NCBI RefSeq assembly: GCF_000002235.5
Contig: NW_022145606.1
Coordinates: forward strand, 45,460,692-45,524,691
Direction: 5' to 3'
Length of the DNA: 64,000 nucleotides
From: Strongylocentrotus purpuratus
Lineage: Eukaryota; Echinodermata; Echinoidea; Camarodonta; Strongylocentrotidae
Shown here: one piece after another, positions 1-13,900 of the stretch
Numbering within the stretch: position 1 is the stretch's first letter
How the letters are laid out: each line of letters opens with the position of its first letter
Position numbers and translations under genes: made by a program
Notes under the pieces: generated by a model
The model's database searches: none
Told to the model about the DNA's origin: nothing
What the model saw: the letters and a program-made list of their open reading frames with translations, nothing else

Positions 1-68
1 ATTATTATTTAGAATAATTTGAGGTGGTCCCTTCAACAAACAGGACCAAGTGTTAACAAGGATAACTG

Positions 69-270
69 AAAGCCCCATTGTCCTACTTGTAGCTACTTGC
101 TCCCTCTATATAGAAAACTTCCCCAATCGGTGCCTGTTGGTGCTCCATGATCCTCTTTTTCTTATTTCTTATGTTAGTTGAGAGCCGAGTTGATGAGATA
201 GCCACCTATCAGTGACCTGGCTGGGTGGTCTAATCCCTTCTGGCCCTGTAGTTTTGACAGTCTTTAAAGC
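69..270 (+). repeat. Dispersed element A, copy 1
   Basis: About 200 bp, starting with AAGCCCCATTGTCC and ending near GACAGTCTTTAAAG. The same sequence recurs six more times in the window on both strands. Better copies are bounded by TTAA. Confidence 0.85.
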
Positions 271-960
271 ACAGTCTTTAAAGCAGTCTAGAAAACATCC
301 AAGGTCTTACATTGCAATTACATTACAATTACATGCCTCTTCATGCATTTTCATTTAGATTTTTAGTTGTTAAAGGTTCCATTTCATTGTTGAAATTAGT
401 AAAATGGTCCAGACCAACTTTTAAGAAGCAAGATTATAGGTTTTGGGAAATTTCATGAAATTTCTTTTTAATTCACATAGTTATAATCATATGATTTTAT
501 TTTTTTTTCTAATATCTAGAGTTTTTGTCTTGTAAATATGAATATAATTTATAATGCATGTATTCAGTATTGTTGAACAAATATTGTAATTAATGTTTCT
601 CTTACTAATCGTCGAACAAGTTTTTTTTTTAAATTTTCCTTGAAAAAAAAAAGCTGTCCACTTGAAATTGAAATACCGCAGAGAAAAATGATGTAAAAGA
701 AATGTAATCGGTATATTTCAAGTTTGAATTGTTGTTTGAATGTTGGGTGTGGGTTATTGAAATGTTGTACTAATGGACAGAAATAATGTTTGTTATAACA
801 AAGTTTTATGTGATGTTTTTGTAGACAACTTTTATTAAATTTGATGAACATCAAGTTTTTTCGTATATTTGCTGGTATTGACAATGTCATTGGAAAAAAG
901 AAGGTTCGAATAGTTATAATAATATGTTCGCAAAAATGAAAAAAGTAAAAGCGACATAGT
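271..960. other. Flanking sequence without gene
   Basis: AT-rich single-copy-looking DNA between element A and the minisatellite. I see only homopolymer tracts and no coding signal. Confidence 0.6.
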
Positions 961-3900
961 AGAAGGAGGGAGAGACACGCACACATGAGTATGAAGGGAG
1001 CAGGAGAGGGAAGGAGGGAGAGAGACACGCACACATGAGTAGGAAGGGAGAAGGAAGGAGAGAATCACACACTCATGAGTAGGAAGGGAGAAGGAAGGAG
1101 AGAGACACCAACACATGAGTAGGAAGGGAGAAAGAGAGAGAGAGACACCCACACATGAGTAGGAAGGGAGAAAGAGGGAGAGAGACACGCACACATGAGC
1201 GGGGAGGGAGAGGGAGGGAGACGAGGGAGAGAGACACGCACACATGAGTAAGGAGGGAGAGAGACACCCACACATGAGTAGGAAGGGAGAAGGAGGGAGA
1301 GAGACACACGCACACATGAGTAGGAAGGGAGAAGGAGGGAGAGAGACACGCACACATGAGCGGGGAGGGAGAGGGAGAGAGACACCCACACATGGGTAGG
1401 AAGGGAGAACGAGGGAGAGAGACACCCACACATGGGTAGGAAGGGAGAAAGAGGGAGAGAGACACCCACACATGGGTAGGAAGGGAGAAGGAGGGAGAGA
1501 GACACCCACACATGAGCGGGGAGGGAGACGAGGGAGAGAGACACCCACACATGGGTAGGAAGGGAGAACGAGGGAGAGAGACACCCACACATGGGTAGGA
1601 AGGGAGAAAGAGGGAGAGAGACACCCACACATGGGTAGGAAGGGAGAAAGAGGGAGAGAGACACCCACACATGGGTAGGAAAGGAGAAAGAGGGAGAGAG
1701 ACACCCACACATGGGTAGGAAGGGAGAAAGAGGGAGAGAGACACCCACACATGAGTAGGAAGGGAGAAAGAGGGAGAGAGACACCCACACATGGGTAGGA
1801 AGGGAGAAAGAGGGAGAGAGACACCCACACATGGGTAGGAAAGGAGAAAGAGGGAAAGAGACACCCACACATGGGTAGGAAAGGAGAAAGAGGGAGAGAG
1901 ACACCCACACATGGGTAGGAAGGGAGAGAGAGGGAGAGAGACACCCACACATGGGTAGGAAGGGAGAAAGAGGGAGAGACACCCACACATGGATAGGAAA
2001 GGAGAAAGAGGGAGAGAGACACCCACACATGGGTAGGAAAGGAGAAAGAGGGAGAGAGACACCCACACATGGGTAGGAAAGGAGAAAGAGGGAGAGAGAC
2101 ACCCACACATGGGTAGGAAGGGAGAAAGAGGGAGAGAGACACCCACACATGGGTGGGAAGGGAGAGAGAAACCCACACATGGGTAGGAAGGGAGAGAGAG
2201 GGAGAGAGACACCCACACATGGGTAGGAAGGGAGAAAGAGGGAGAGAGACACCCACACATGGATAGGAAAGGAGAAAGAGGGAGAGAGACACGCACACAT
2301 GGGTAGGAAGGGAGAAAGAGGGAGAGAGACACCCACACATGGGTGGGAAGGGAGAGAGAAACCCACACATGGGTAGGAAGGGAGAAAGAGGGAGAGAGAC
2401 ACCCACACATGGATAGGAAAGGAGAAAGAGGGAGAGAGACACGCACACATGGGTAGGAAGGGAGAAAGAGGGAGAGAGACACCCACACATGGGTGGGAAG
2501 GGAGAAAGAGGGAGAGAGACACCCACACATGGGTAGGAAGGGAGAGAGAGGGAGAGAGGCACCCACACATGGGTAGGAAGGGAGAAAGAGGGAGAGAGAC
2601 ACCCACACATGGGTAGGAAAGGAGAAAGAGGGAGAGAGACACCCACACATGGGTAGGAAAGGAGAAAGAGGGAGAGAGACACCCACACATGGGTGGGAAG
2701 GGAGAGAGAAACCCACACATGGGTAGGAAGGGAGAGAGAGGGAGAGAGACACCCACACATGGGTAGGAAGGGAGAAAGAGGGAGAGACACCCACACATGG
2801 ATAGGAAAGGAGAAAGAGGGAGAGAGACACCCACACATGGGTAGGAAAGGAGAAAGAGGGAGAGAGACACCCACACATGGGTAGGAAAGGAGAAAGAGGG
2901 AGAGAGACACCCACACATGGGTAGGAAAGGAGAAAGAGGGAGAGAGACACCCACACATGGGTAGGAAAGGAGAAAGAGGGAGAGAGACACCCACACATGG
3001 GTAGGAAAGGAGAAAGAGGGAGAGAGACACGCACACATGGGTAGGAAGGGAGAAAGAGGGAGAGAGACACCCACACATGGGTAGGAAGGGAGAAAGAGGG
3101 AGAGAGAAACCCACACATGGGTAGGAAGGGAGAGAGAGGGAGAGAGACACCCACACATGGGTAGGAAGTGAGAAAGAGGGAGAGACACCCACACATGGAT
3201 AGGAAAGGAGAAAGAGGGAGAGAGACACCCACACATGGGTAGGAAGGGAGAAAGAGGGAGAGAGACACCCACACATGGGTAGGAAAGGAGAAAGAGGGAG
3301 AGAGACACCCACACATGGGTAGGAAGGGAGAGAGACACGCACACATGGGTAGGAAGGGAGAAGGAGGGAGAGAGAGACACGCACACATGAGTAGGAAGGG
3401 AGAAGGAGGGAGAGAGACACGCACACATGAGCGGGGAGGGAGAGGGAGAGAGACACCCACACATGGGTAGGAAGGGAGAACGAGGGAGAGAGACACCCAC
3501 ACATGGGTAGGAAGGGAGAAAGAGGGAGAGAGACACCCACACATGGGTAGGAAGGGAGAAGGAGGGAGAGAGACACCCACACATGAGCGGGGAGGGAGAC
3601 GAGGGAGAGAGACACCCACACATGGGTAGGAAGGGAGAACGAGGGAGAGAGACACCCACACATGGGTAGGAAGGGAGAAAGAGGGAGAGAGACACCCACA
3701 CATGGGTAGGAAGGGAGAAAGAGGGAGAGAGACACCCACACATGGGTAGGAAAGGAGAAAGAGGGAGAGAGACACCCACACATGGGTAGGAAGGGAGAAA
3801 GAGGGAGAGAGACACCCACACATGAGTAGGAAGGGAGAAAGAGGGAGAGAGACACCCACACATGGGTAGAAAGGGAGAAAGAGGGAGAGAGACACCCACA

Positions 3901-6900
3901 CATGGGTAGGAAAGGAGAAAGAGGGAGAGAGACACCCACACATGGGTAGGAAGGGAGAAAGAGGGAGAGAGACACCCACACATGGGTAGGAAAGGAGAAA
4001 GAGGGAGAGAGACACCCACACATGGGTAGGAAAGGAGAAAGAGGGAGAGAGACACCCACACATGGGTAGGAAGGGAGAGAGAAACCCACACATGGGTAGG
4101 AAGGGAGAGAGAGGGAGAGAGACACCCACACATGGGTAGGAAGGGAGAAAGAGGGAGAGACACCCACACATGGATAGGAAAGGAGAAAGAGGGAGAGAGA
4201 CACCCACACATGGTTAGGATAGGAGAAAGAGGGAGAGAGACACCCACACATGGGTAGGAAAGGAGAAAGAGGGAGAGAGACACCCACACATGGGTAGGAA
4301 AGGAGAAAGAGGGAGAGAGACACCCACACATGGGTAGGAAGGGAGAGAGAAACCCACACATGGGTAGGAAGGGAGAGAGAGGGAGAGAGGCACCCACACA
4401 TGGGTAGGAAGGGAGAAAGAGGGAGAGACACCCACACATGGATAGGAAAGGAGAAAGAGGGAGAGAGACACCCACACATGGGTAGGAAAGGAGAAAGAGG
4501 GAGAGAGACACCCACACATGGGTAGGAAGGGAGAGAGACACGCACACATGGGTAGGAAGGGAGAATGAGGGAGAGAGACACCCACTCATGAGTAGGAAGG
4601 GAGAAAGAGGGAGAGAGACACCCACACATTAGTAGGGAGAAGGAGGGAGAGAGAGAGACGCACACATATGAGTAGGAAGGGAGAAGGAGGGAGAGAGACA
4701 CGTACACATGCGTAGGAAGGGAGAAGGGGGGGGGGAGAGACACCCACACATGGGTAGGAAAGGAGAAAGAGGGAGAGAGACACCCACACATGAGTAGGAA
4801 GGGAGAAGGAAGGAGAGAGACACCAACACATGAGTAGGAAGGGAGAAAGAGAGAGAGAGACACCCACACATGAGTAGGAAGGGAGAAAGAGGGAGAGAGA
4901 CACGCACACATGAGCGGGGAGGGAGAGGGAGGGAGACGAGGGAGAGAGACACGCACACATGAGTAAGGAGGGAGAGAGACACCCACACATGAGTAGGAAG
5001 GGAGAAGGAGGGAGAGAGACACACGCACACATGAGTAGGAAGGGAGAAGGAGGGAGAGAGACACGCACACATGAGCGGGGAGGGAGAGGGAGAGAGACAC
5101 CCACACATGGGTAGGAAGGGAGAACGAGGGAGAGAGACACCCACACATGGGTAGGAAGGGAGAAAGAGGGAGAGAGACACCCACACATGGGTAGGAAGGG
5201 AGAAGGAGGGAGAGAGACACCCACACATGAGCGGGGAGGGAGACGAGGGAGAGAGACACCCACACATGGGTAGGAAGGGAGAACGAGGGAGAGAGACACC
5301 CACACATGGGTAGGAAGGGAGAAAGAGGGAGAGAGACACCCACACATGGGTAGGAAGGGAGAAAGAGGGAGAGAGACACCCACACATGGGTAGGAAAGGA
5401 GAAAGAGGGAGAGAGACACCCACACATGGGTAGGAAGGGAGAAAGAGGGAGAGAGACACCCACACATGAGTAGGAAGGGAGAAAGAGGGAGAGAGACACC
5501 CACACATGGGTAGGAAGGGAGAAAGAGGGAGAGAGACACCCACACATGGGTAGGAAAGGAGAAAGAGGGAGAGAGACACCCACACATGGGTAGGAAAGGA
5601 GAAAGAGGGAGAGAGACACCCACACATGGGTAGGAAAGGAGAAAGAGGGAGAGAGACACCCACACATGGGTAGGAAAGGAGAAAGAGGGAGAGAGACACC
5701 CACACATGGGTGGGAAGGGAGAGAGAAACCCACACATGGGTAGGAAGGGAGAGAGAGGGAGAGAGACACCCACACATGGGTAGGAAGGGAGAAGGAGGGA
5801 GAGAGACACCCACACATGGGTAGGAAGGGAGAGAGACACCCACACATGGGTAGGAAGGGAGAACGAGGGAGAGAGACACCCACACATGGGTAGGAAAGGA
5901 GAAAGAGGGAGAGAGACACCCACACATGGGTAGGAAGAGAGAGAGAAACCAACACATGGGTAGGAAGGGAGAGAGAGGGAGAGAGACACCCACACATGGG
6001 TAGGAAGGGAGAAAGAGGGAGAGACACCCACACATGGATAGGAAAGGAGAAAGAGGGAGAGAGACACCCACACATGGGTAGGATAGGAGAAAGAGGGAGA
6101 GAGACACCCACACATGGGTAGGAAAGGAGAAAGAGGGAGAGAGACACCCACACATGGGTAGGAAAGGAGAAAGAGGGAGAGAGACACCCACACATGGGTA
6201 GGAAGGGAGAGAGAAACCCACACATGGGTAGGAAGGGAGAGAGAGGGAGAGAGACACCCACACATGGGTAGGAAGGGAGAAAGAGGGAGAGACACCCACA
6301 CATGGATAGGAAAGGAGAAAGAGGGAGAGAGACACTCACACATGGGTAGGAAAGGAGAAAGAGGGAGAGAGACACCCACACATGGGTAGGAAGGGAGAGA
6401 GACACGCACACATGGGTAGGAAGGGAGAATGAGGGAGAGAGACACCCACTCATGAGTAGGAAGGGAGAAAGAGGGAGAGAGACACCCACACATTAGTAGG
6501 GAGAAGGAGGGAGAGAGAGAGACGCACACATATGAGTAGGAAGGGAGAAGGAGGGAGAGAGACACGTACACATGCGTAGGAAGGGAGAAGGGGGGAGAGA
6601 GACACCCACACATGGGTAGGAAAGGAGAAAGAGGGAGAGAGACACCCACACATGAGTAGAAAGTGAGAAGGAGGGAGAGAGACACCCACACATGAGTAGG
6701 AAGGGAGAAAGAGGGAGAGAGACACCCACACATGGGTAGGAAGGGAGAATGAGGGAGAGAGACACACACACATGAGTAGGAAGGAATAAAGATGGAGAGA
6801 GACACCCACACATGAGTAGGAAGGGAGAAGGAGGGAGAGAGACACCACACATGGGTAGGAAGGGAGAAGGAGGGAGAGAGACACCACACATGGGTAGGAA

Positions 6901-7763
6901 GGGAGAAGGAGGGAGAGAGACACCCACACATGGGTAGGAAGGGAGAATGAGGGAGAGAGACACACACACATGAGTAGGAAGGAATAAAGATGGAGAGAGA
7001 CACCCACACATGAGTAGGAAGGGAGAAGGAGGGAGAGAGACACCGCACATGGGTAGGAAGGGAGAAGGAGGGAGAGAGACACCCACACATGAGTAGGAAG
7101 GGAGAAGGAGGGAGAGAGACACCCACACATCAGTAGGAAGGGAGAAGGAGGGAGAGAGACACCCACACATGGGTAGGAAGGGAGAAAGAGGGAGAGAGAC
7201 ACCCACACATGGGTAGGAAAGGAGAAAGAGGGAGAGAGACACCCACACATGGGTAGGAAGGGAGAAAGAGGGAGAGAGACACCCACACATGGGTAGGAAA
7301 GGAGAAAGAGGGAGAGAGACACCCACACATGGGTAGGAAGAGAGAAAGAGGGAGAGAGACACCCACACATGGGTAGGAAAGGAGAAAGAGGGAGAGAGAC
7401 ACCCACACATGGGTAGGAAGGGAGAAAGAGGGAGAGAGACACCCACACATGGGTAGGAAAGGAGAAAGAGGGAGAGGGACACCCACAGATGAGTAGGAAG
7501 GGAGAAGGAGGGAGAGAGACACCCACTCATGAGTAAGAAGGGAGAAGGAGGGAGAGAGACACCCACACATGAGTAGGAAGGGAGAACTAGGGATAGAGAC
7601 ACCTACACATGAGTAGGAAGGGAGAAGGAGGGAGAGAGACACGTACACATGAGTGGGGAGGGGGAAGGAGGGAGAGAAACACCCACACATGAGTGGGGAG
7701 GGAGAGGGACGGACGGGCGGAGGGAGAGAGAGAGACACCCACACATGAGTAGGAAGGGAGAGG
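961..7763. repeat. Giant 40-bp minisatellite (purine-rich)
   Basis: About 170 head-to-tail copies of a 40-bp unit: GGGTAGGAAGGGAGAAAGAG followed by GGAGAGAGACACCCACACAT. Variants (gggtaggaaa, gagcggggag, acgcacacat, shortened units) recur in the same order in several blocks, showing higher-order duplication: the gagcggggag block at about 1358, 3428 and 5065; the cattagtagg block at about 4627 and 6491; the block starting near 1072 again near 4790. Forty is not a multiple of three and the complement lacks stops, so all three minus frames stay open for kilobases; these are not genes. Confidence 0.97.
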
Positions 7764-7885
7764 TGATTATCTCATCAAATCAGCTCTCAGTTAACATAAG
7801 ATAAAGAGGATCATGGTCACTAATTAGGCATTGTTTGCTATAGAGGGCGCAAGTAGCTATAAGTAGTACAGTGGGGGTTTAAAAG
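7764..7885 (-). repeat. Dispersed element A, copy 2 (truncated)
   Basis: Starts exactly where the minisatellite stops, inside the element at the GGTGRTTATCTCATCAAATC segment, and runs to the TAGTACAGTGGGGGTTT end. It resembles the subfamily seen at 40128-40323. Confidence 0.8.
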
Positions 7886-8415
7886 GTGCTGTATTGCAAA
7901 GCCAAAAATACTTTCTGTGTTGGACTTGGTATTCATTGTACATTAAACTAGTCCTTTATCATATTAAAGAGTTTTATTGACTTTTTTTTAAGCAGGGAAA
8001 GACGCACATGATTATAGGAAGGTAGCTAGGATTGAAATACAAACAGCTTAAAAGATCGGAGATTTATGATTGCTGGGAAAGAGAAAGACAAGGAATATGC
8101 GCACCAAGGAAAAACCAGAGTATTGATATATTTTTGGGAAAAGAGTTGTTTAAAAAATATGTGCAGAACGTGATTGAATAGGTGCACTGGGCGATTTTCG
8201 AATCTTCCTTGGTGAAATACCGCATTCATATTAATCACGATCATACGTATCTTTAAGACTAAAAGCTGTCTTTGCAAATCATATCTTGAGTAACAGAATA
8301 CAAACATGGGACATTTTTCATGTTTAAACAAAATAGTCATCAATGATCCAAGAATAGGGAAAAATCGACTGCAGAAACTTTTATGCCACCATCGTGTCTA
8401 TATCTAGATAGTGTA

Positions 8416-8788
8416 TTAAAGGCATCGTTTAACAATGTTACATCTGAGATGCACGGCCCTAGGTGTTATCAATGTCTGTGATTATGGGGTAACAAATCGC
8501 GCTTCAAAATGATCAAGAAGTGCCTCAAAAAATAAGAATCTTCGACTGGCCGGTTTTACCATACTCGTTTTCCCCAGTAGACTGTAGTGTTATGAAAACC
8601 GTAAGGAAAAACGCAAAATTTGGTTTTGCGATTTCCAATCATAAATATCTTGATAATCAGACAGGCGATCGGCTTGTAAAAGTCATGGGGTTCCTGATTG
8701 ACCTAAAGGTTTTTAATTATCATTGCAGCATGAGATAAATCCGGGATTTTGTTTCAGAATCGGAGACAAAGTTACCGGATTCCTTTAA
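8416..8788 (+). repeat. Dispersed element B, copy 1
   Basis: About 370 bp bounded by TTAA, with ends AGGCATCGTTTAACAATG and CGGATTCCT. Three other copies lie in introns at 32412, 34378 and 38455. It shares its right TTAA with element A copy 3. Confidence 0.85.
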
Positions 8789-8987
8789 AGACCGTCAATA
8801 CTACTGGGCCAGAAGGGATTAGACCACACAGCAAGGCCACTGACAGGTGGCTATCTCATCAACTCGGCTCTCAACTAACATAAGAAATAAGAAAAAGAGG
8901 ATCATGGGGGACCAACAAGCACCGATTGGGGAAGTTTTCTATATATAGGGAGCGCAAGTAGCTACAAATAGGACAGTGGCGCTTTAA
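8785..8987 (-). repeat. Dispersed element A, copy 3
   Basis: Near-complete copy, TTAA on both sides, with ends AGACCGTCAATACTACTGGG and GACAGTGGCGCT. It lies directly against element B copy 1. Confidence 0.88.
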
Positions 8988-9858
8988 ATCAAATAATGCT
9001 AGATGCTTATATACTGGATCCTGCTTTTCACCGTTTTATGTAATTTAGGGCGTTAACTGTGTTTGATTTAGCGAGGAATTTTATCTCAGTCAATACAATT
9101 AGGGAACCATCATCATTTGTCTTCGCACTTTGCAAATATAATCGTAATCTTCAAATTACGACAAGAATCAGGACTGTGTACTCAAAATAGCTAGTCCGTT
9201 CAGACCCCTCGATAAAGCCACAATGTTTTTTTGTAAAGTTATATTGAGCTATAATGTTCTAATTTTATTCGGAGTCTACAATTATGATTAAAAAAAAGTA
9301 TTGTTTTAGGCAGTTCTTAACCTTTATCTATAACGTGATAAGTGAGTTTGCTCCAATTACTATACCATGAAATTGAGAACCTTTAAACAAAAATGAGGAT
9401 AATTATTATGAAATCCTTTGCTGACACAACCATTTCTCTCTGTCACTAGTGTGTTATTATAGGTAAAGTTGATTTCTGCATTGGGAAAGAGCAACAACAC
9501 CGGATGATGGGGACGTTGAAGGCGCGTGGGGGGGGGGGGGGGCAATTATTGATGGTCCACTAAATTTTCCATTTTGCAACTCATTTTGCAGGTTACACAT
9601 GCTATGCCCTAGGCCTGCATCATGATTCCACAATGTGTTAGAGAATAATTACACCCTAACATGTGAGTAATTATAATGTGTTCCCTATCCTGCAGATTGT
9701 AAAACTTGTGATACGAATCGACACAGGCATCCCCCACCCCCAACCCACCCTCAACAAGAGGGGAGGGGGAAGAACATGGCTGATGATCCCCTTTTGTGTG
9801 TTTCTTGTCAACGAATTTTCGGGCTTGTGCGCTAACCCTCCCCCCCCCCCCCCCCCCC

Positions 9859-9903
<45 letters not shown>

Positions 9904-10896
9904 CAAAGAACCTGGACCCGCCAGTCGTAATATACCGTATAACAGGATTAAGAATCCAATATGAAATGGCCACTGCTTTGTTTAAATCACCGTCCGAGAA
10001 CAGCTCACACCGAAGATAAGATTATACATTTAAATTAAACTCCATTTTGTGGTTATTCAAAAACTTTAAAGAGACGGTTGAGCTTTAGCGGAGGTGGAGA
10101 ATAATGATGTGAGCTTTGTTTTCGTTGTTCGCAAGAATATAAACAAAAGATCTCCAAATATGAGAAATAGCTCAAAAGTTTGGACCTAGCTTTCATACCA
10201 AACGTGTAAAGTCCCATATTTATATTTCTTTGTACAGTACATGTGACTTTATCAACACTGGGTCGATTTCATATCATTGTTTATTAAATGCCCAAACCTC
10301 ATAGTATGCGTTAATTCTCATACTACATAATGCCCGTATTCATAAATGAACTTTTTCATAACTTCACGACTGTTTCTATAATAATAGTAGTTACATGTAT
10401 GATCTTGCCAGGACGCCTCAGTAGCACTAATACTTGAGCAAATATTACACCGGGGGCATTTATTATTACCCCAGTATAGCTAGGTACCCTTCGTATACAC
10501 CCGGGTGAAGAGGGGCAAAAGTGAGTGAAACGAACACCTTGTCCAAAGAGGAAATTAGCACCAAACAAGAATCGGACCGGGGACATCTCATACGAGAGTC
10601 TCCGGTACAGTGTCCGTGCCAATCGTATACCACGGTCAAATCACGTGACAAATGATCAACTTTATCTTTAACCATTACGTAGTGGCTTGCGTAAAATTAA
10701 TCAGCGCTCCGAAATGTTCGCGGTCAAACACAGGGAAGGCTGAACGTTTCGGTGCGAAGTCCCTGCATGCACTTCTCTCTTGACTTTTTTTTCTTCTTTC
10801 TATTTGACGGGTTCTTATTTTCCCTCTGAAAAGAGAGAAAATTGTCCGCCCATTAAACGGGTTCTTTTACACACATACACCATCTGCTGCAAGATA
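8988..10896. other. Upstream flank of the gene
   Basis: No coding region seen. It contains a G run (about 9530-9541), a nearly pure C tract (9839-9900), and ordinary AT-rich DNA. The last 150 bases before the start codon have a CT-rich stretch and two short CGGGTTCTT motifs (about 10808 and 10858). A promoter must lie in or near here, but I cannot point to a TATA box or initiator with confidence. Confidence 0.4.
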
Positions 10897-10954
10897 ATGG
10901 GGAAAGTACAACAAGCGACCCTTGTGTTATTATTGGCGGCATGTATGGCACATG
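10897..10954 (+). CDS. Exon 1: start codon and signal peptide
   Basis: Encodes MGKVQQATLVLLLAACMAH plus the first base of the next codon. It has a short polar start, a hydrophobic core and small residues near the cleavage site, a classic secretory signal. The ATG has A at -3 and G at +4. The donor is gtaagt at 10955. It ends in phase 1, matching exon 2. No convincing TATA box is visible just upstream. Confidence 0.85.
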
Positions 10955-13900
10955 GTAAGTTACATTCTTGATTTTAATTTGAAACTTTGATATTATGTTT
11001 TTTAGTTTGATATATCATTCTAGCTATGTTCATATTTCATGACTGTCGGATATAAATAAGATGATATATCGAATAAATAGGTATTGCGTTCACGAAACTG
11101 CAAAATGTACAGCTTCATGTAGGCTTATATAAATATGTCAGATAGATAGGTATATGTATATATTAACTATGTATTTGACAAATGTCTTGTCAGATGTTTT
11201 AAAGCCCCACTGTCCTACTTGTATAGTTACTTGCTCCCTCTATATAGAAAACTTCCCCAATCGGTGCCTGTTGGTCCCCCATGACCCTCTTTTCCTTATG
11301 TTAGTTGAGAGATGAGTTAATGAGATAGCCACCTGTCAGTGACCTTGCTGTGTGGTCTAATCCCTTCTGGCCCAGTAGTATTGACGGTCTTTAAGCGCAA
11401 CGATCAGTCTTTTGACTTTTTGATTTTCTTGTTTTTATTCCACCACTTTTGTATTATATCCATAATTGACTCGTAATACATTTTCTATTTCCTTGTTTTA
11501 CTCAACTTTGATAACCTTTATGTTTCCCTTGTCAACTAACCATTGTGAAACTCAAATATAGTTTGTTCCATACATTTTATTTGATGTATCTTACTTTTGT
11601 AGATGTGTTTTTAAGATTTAGAACTCTGAAATTAAGATTATCGAAAAGTAAGATTTTCGAGTGGCGTTTTGATTGGCGTTATCATTCAGTCTATGTACAA
11701 CATGTGATGTCCTTCATGCTTTACAAAAAGAAATAACGTTAGTACAAAGTAATTCGTAGCGACTAAAGATGTTTAACCCCCTTTTAAGTATTGTTAGTTT
11801 GACCCGCCCCCATTCTCACTCTTTCTTTCTTTCTCTATCTCGCACACACTATATGTTTTGTTATAGCTATTGTTTATGTTGATTCTGTAATTAAGAAGTA
11901 TTTCTGTTTTTTGTGGCGACCCCATCTAAAGCCGCGTGCTCTTAGCTAGTGAGCTTAGCCTCCTTACTTTCATGATGTGTTCATTTTGATTATTTTTCCT
12001 TCTTTTGATCCTCTTTCGAGGGACTTTACTTGCTCATATCATAAAATAACAGCTATGTACAACAATATTTATACACAGAATTCATGCAATTGTAACATAC
12101 CATAATAGTACAAAACATGAAACTAATGAGACATAATCACTCACTAAAATATTGAAATATTGTATTAATTCGTTTGTATCGAATTTCTTTTGATTGCATA
12201 TCATATCATTCTTTTATCAAATACACAGCATGCACCTATGCTTTTCACTTCCGAAACATTCTCTAATATAGGTAATATAGATAATGAACCGAGCAAAGTT
12301 TTATAATACTATTGACAAGATTCATTTCTCTTTTCTCTATGTCATGACCTATCAAAATGTCTCTTTCGTTCAAAAAGATTCTTAAATTAAGATTTTGATT
12401 ATAAAAAAGGGAAAAAGACTTTATTGAACTTGATTGATATTGCGTTTTGATACGACACACCGTCCCCTTCAATTGTTTCTTTAATTTTATCAATAATAAT
12501 GCTTATTGCAAGGAATTTGAGGATCGTATTTACGTTACGCAACTGTATAGTGCGTAGCTCGTGCTAACCACTATTAAAGATGAAGTTGAGTTCTAGTCAT
12601 GCGATTGTATTCTGAAAGAAACAGTGTAGAATAGATTAGTAAAGGTTGATTATCTAGCATACAAGTATTGGTGTGTACTGCGAGGTTCTGAAATCCTAAA
12701 AATGAAAAGAAGTTTGGCCAAGGCTTGGTAAAGTTACAAGCACTGTACACAGAAAGATATATATGGGACTACACAAACATGTGGCGTAAAATCCGTCCCG
12801 ATTGTTATGCTGTTACATGCTATATTTAGAATATTAAGGCATTTGAAGAGCCATTATTTTCAAGGAACATTTTAATTTGATGTTCTTCCACACTTGCATA
12901 ATAACAATGATAATGCTCACAAATTATTTTTCATCTCTTCTCAGAACTCGACCTTCTCTTTAAACTTGTTTATGATCTACGATCTCGATAATATTAAAGC
13001 TTAAAGTATAGTTCTGAGTTCAATGACGCGTTTCACAAAGCTTTCTTTTTAATGACAAATCTGCTGATAGCCAATCAGAAGCAGGGATTTCAGTAGCTTA
13101 TAACAAAAACTGTCATTTGTCACTGATGGCAGGTTTTGTGAAATGGGGCCCTGGCTTTCTGTGATTTCATTGCAAAAGAAACTGCGTGGAAGCAATTAAA
13201 AACGGTCGATTATGTAGCACATTCGTGTTGGTGTATACTGTGAGGTTTTGTAATCATCAAAATGATAAGAAATCGAACAAGTCTTGGTAGAAATCAAATA
13301 GACTGTGCCCACACAGTATGTGAATAAGAGACTACACAAACATGTGGCATGAATTGGAAGGGGTGCTCCACAACCTTTAGCTGTTATACTTGTCATATAT
13401 AATAGTTGTCCCAAGGACTATCAGAATTCAATATGCATAAATTTCTTCCTATTGTTTACCACATTTTACATATAATGCTGCAAATTTAAGAAAGAGAAAC
13501 CAAATTTTCATGGGCTTATATCTTCAATAAGAATTAAGTCTAAATCTGAATATGTCATTGCAGCTAGGCGAAATTTGTATTTGATTTGTAGTGGTCTTCA
13601 TGATGTTTTTGTAATTTCACATTCCTGTACATGGTTGTAAATAGCCAGTTGGCTCTTATGTTATCCTTGAGTACCCAATAACCATTTTTTTTTTAAATAA
13701 AAAAAAAAGTAAATTAAAAAAAAATAATAATACTTGTCATATTCAAATGATTATAACGGCCTTTGAAGATCAAGAAATACTTTTCCTTTGATATTCTTCC
13801 ACATTACCATAAAAAGAACGAAATAATTCTCAAATTGTTAGTGCACCGTTCCCAGTCCTCGACCTATAATGTGACTTAATTAATTATGCTGGTTAGGAAA

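Noticed and set aside
835..7744. Very long minus-strand ORFs (up to 1,884 codons) of Ser/Leu/Pro/Cys repeats, and others overlapping in different frames
   Set aside because: They are the 40-bp minisatellite read in all three frames. The unit has no stop on that strand and the frames are equivalent, so there is no sign of selection for coding.
10530..10635. Possible tRNA-like sequence on the minus strand
   Set aside because: A GGTCCGATTC segment resembles a B box, but no matching A box or stems could be drawn.
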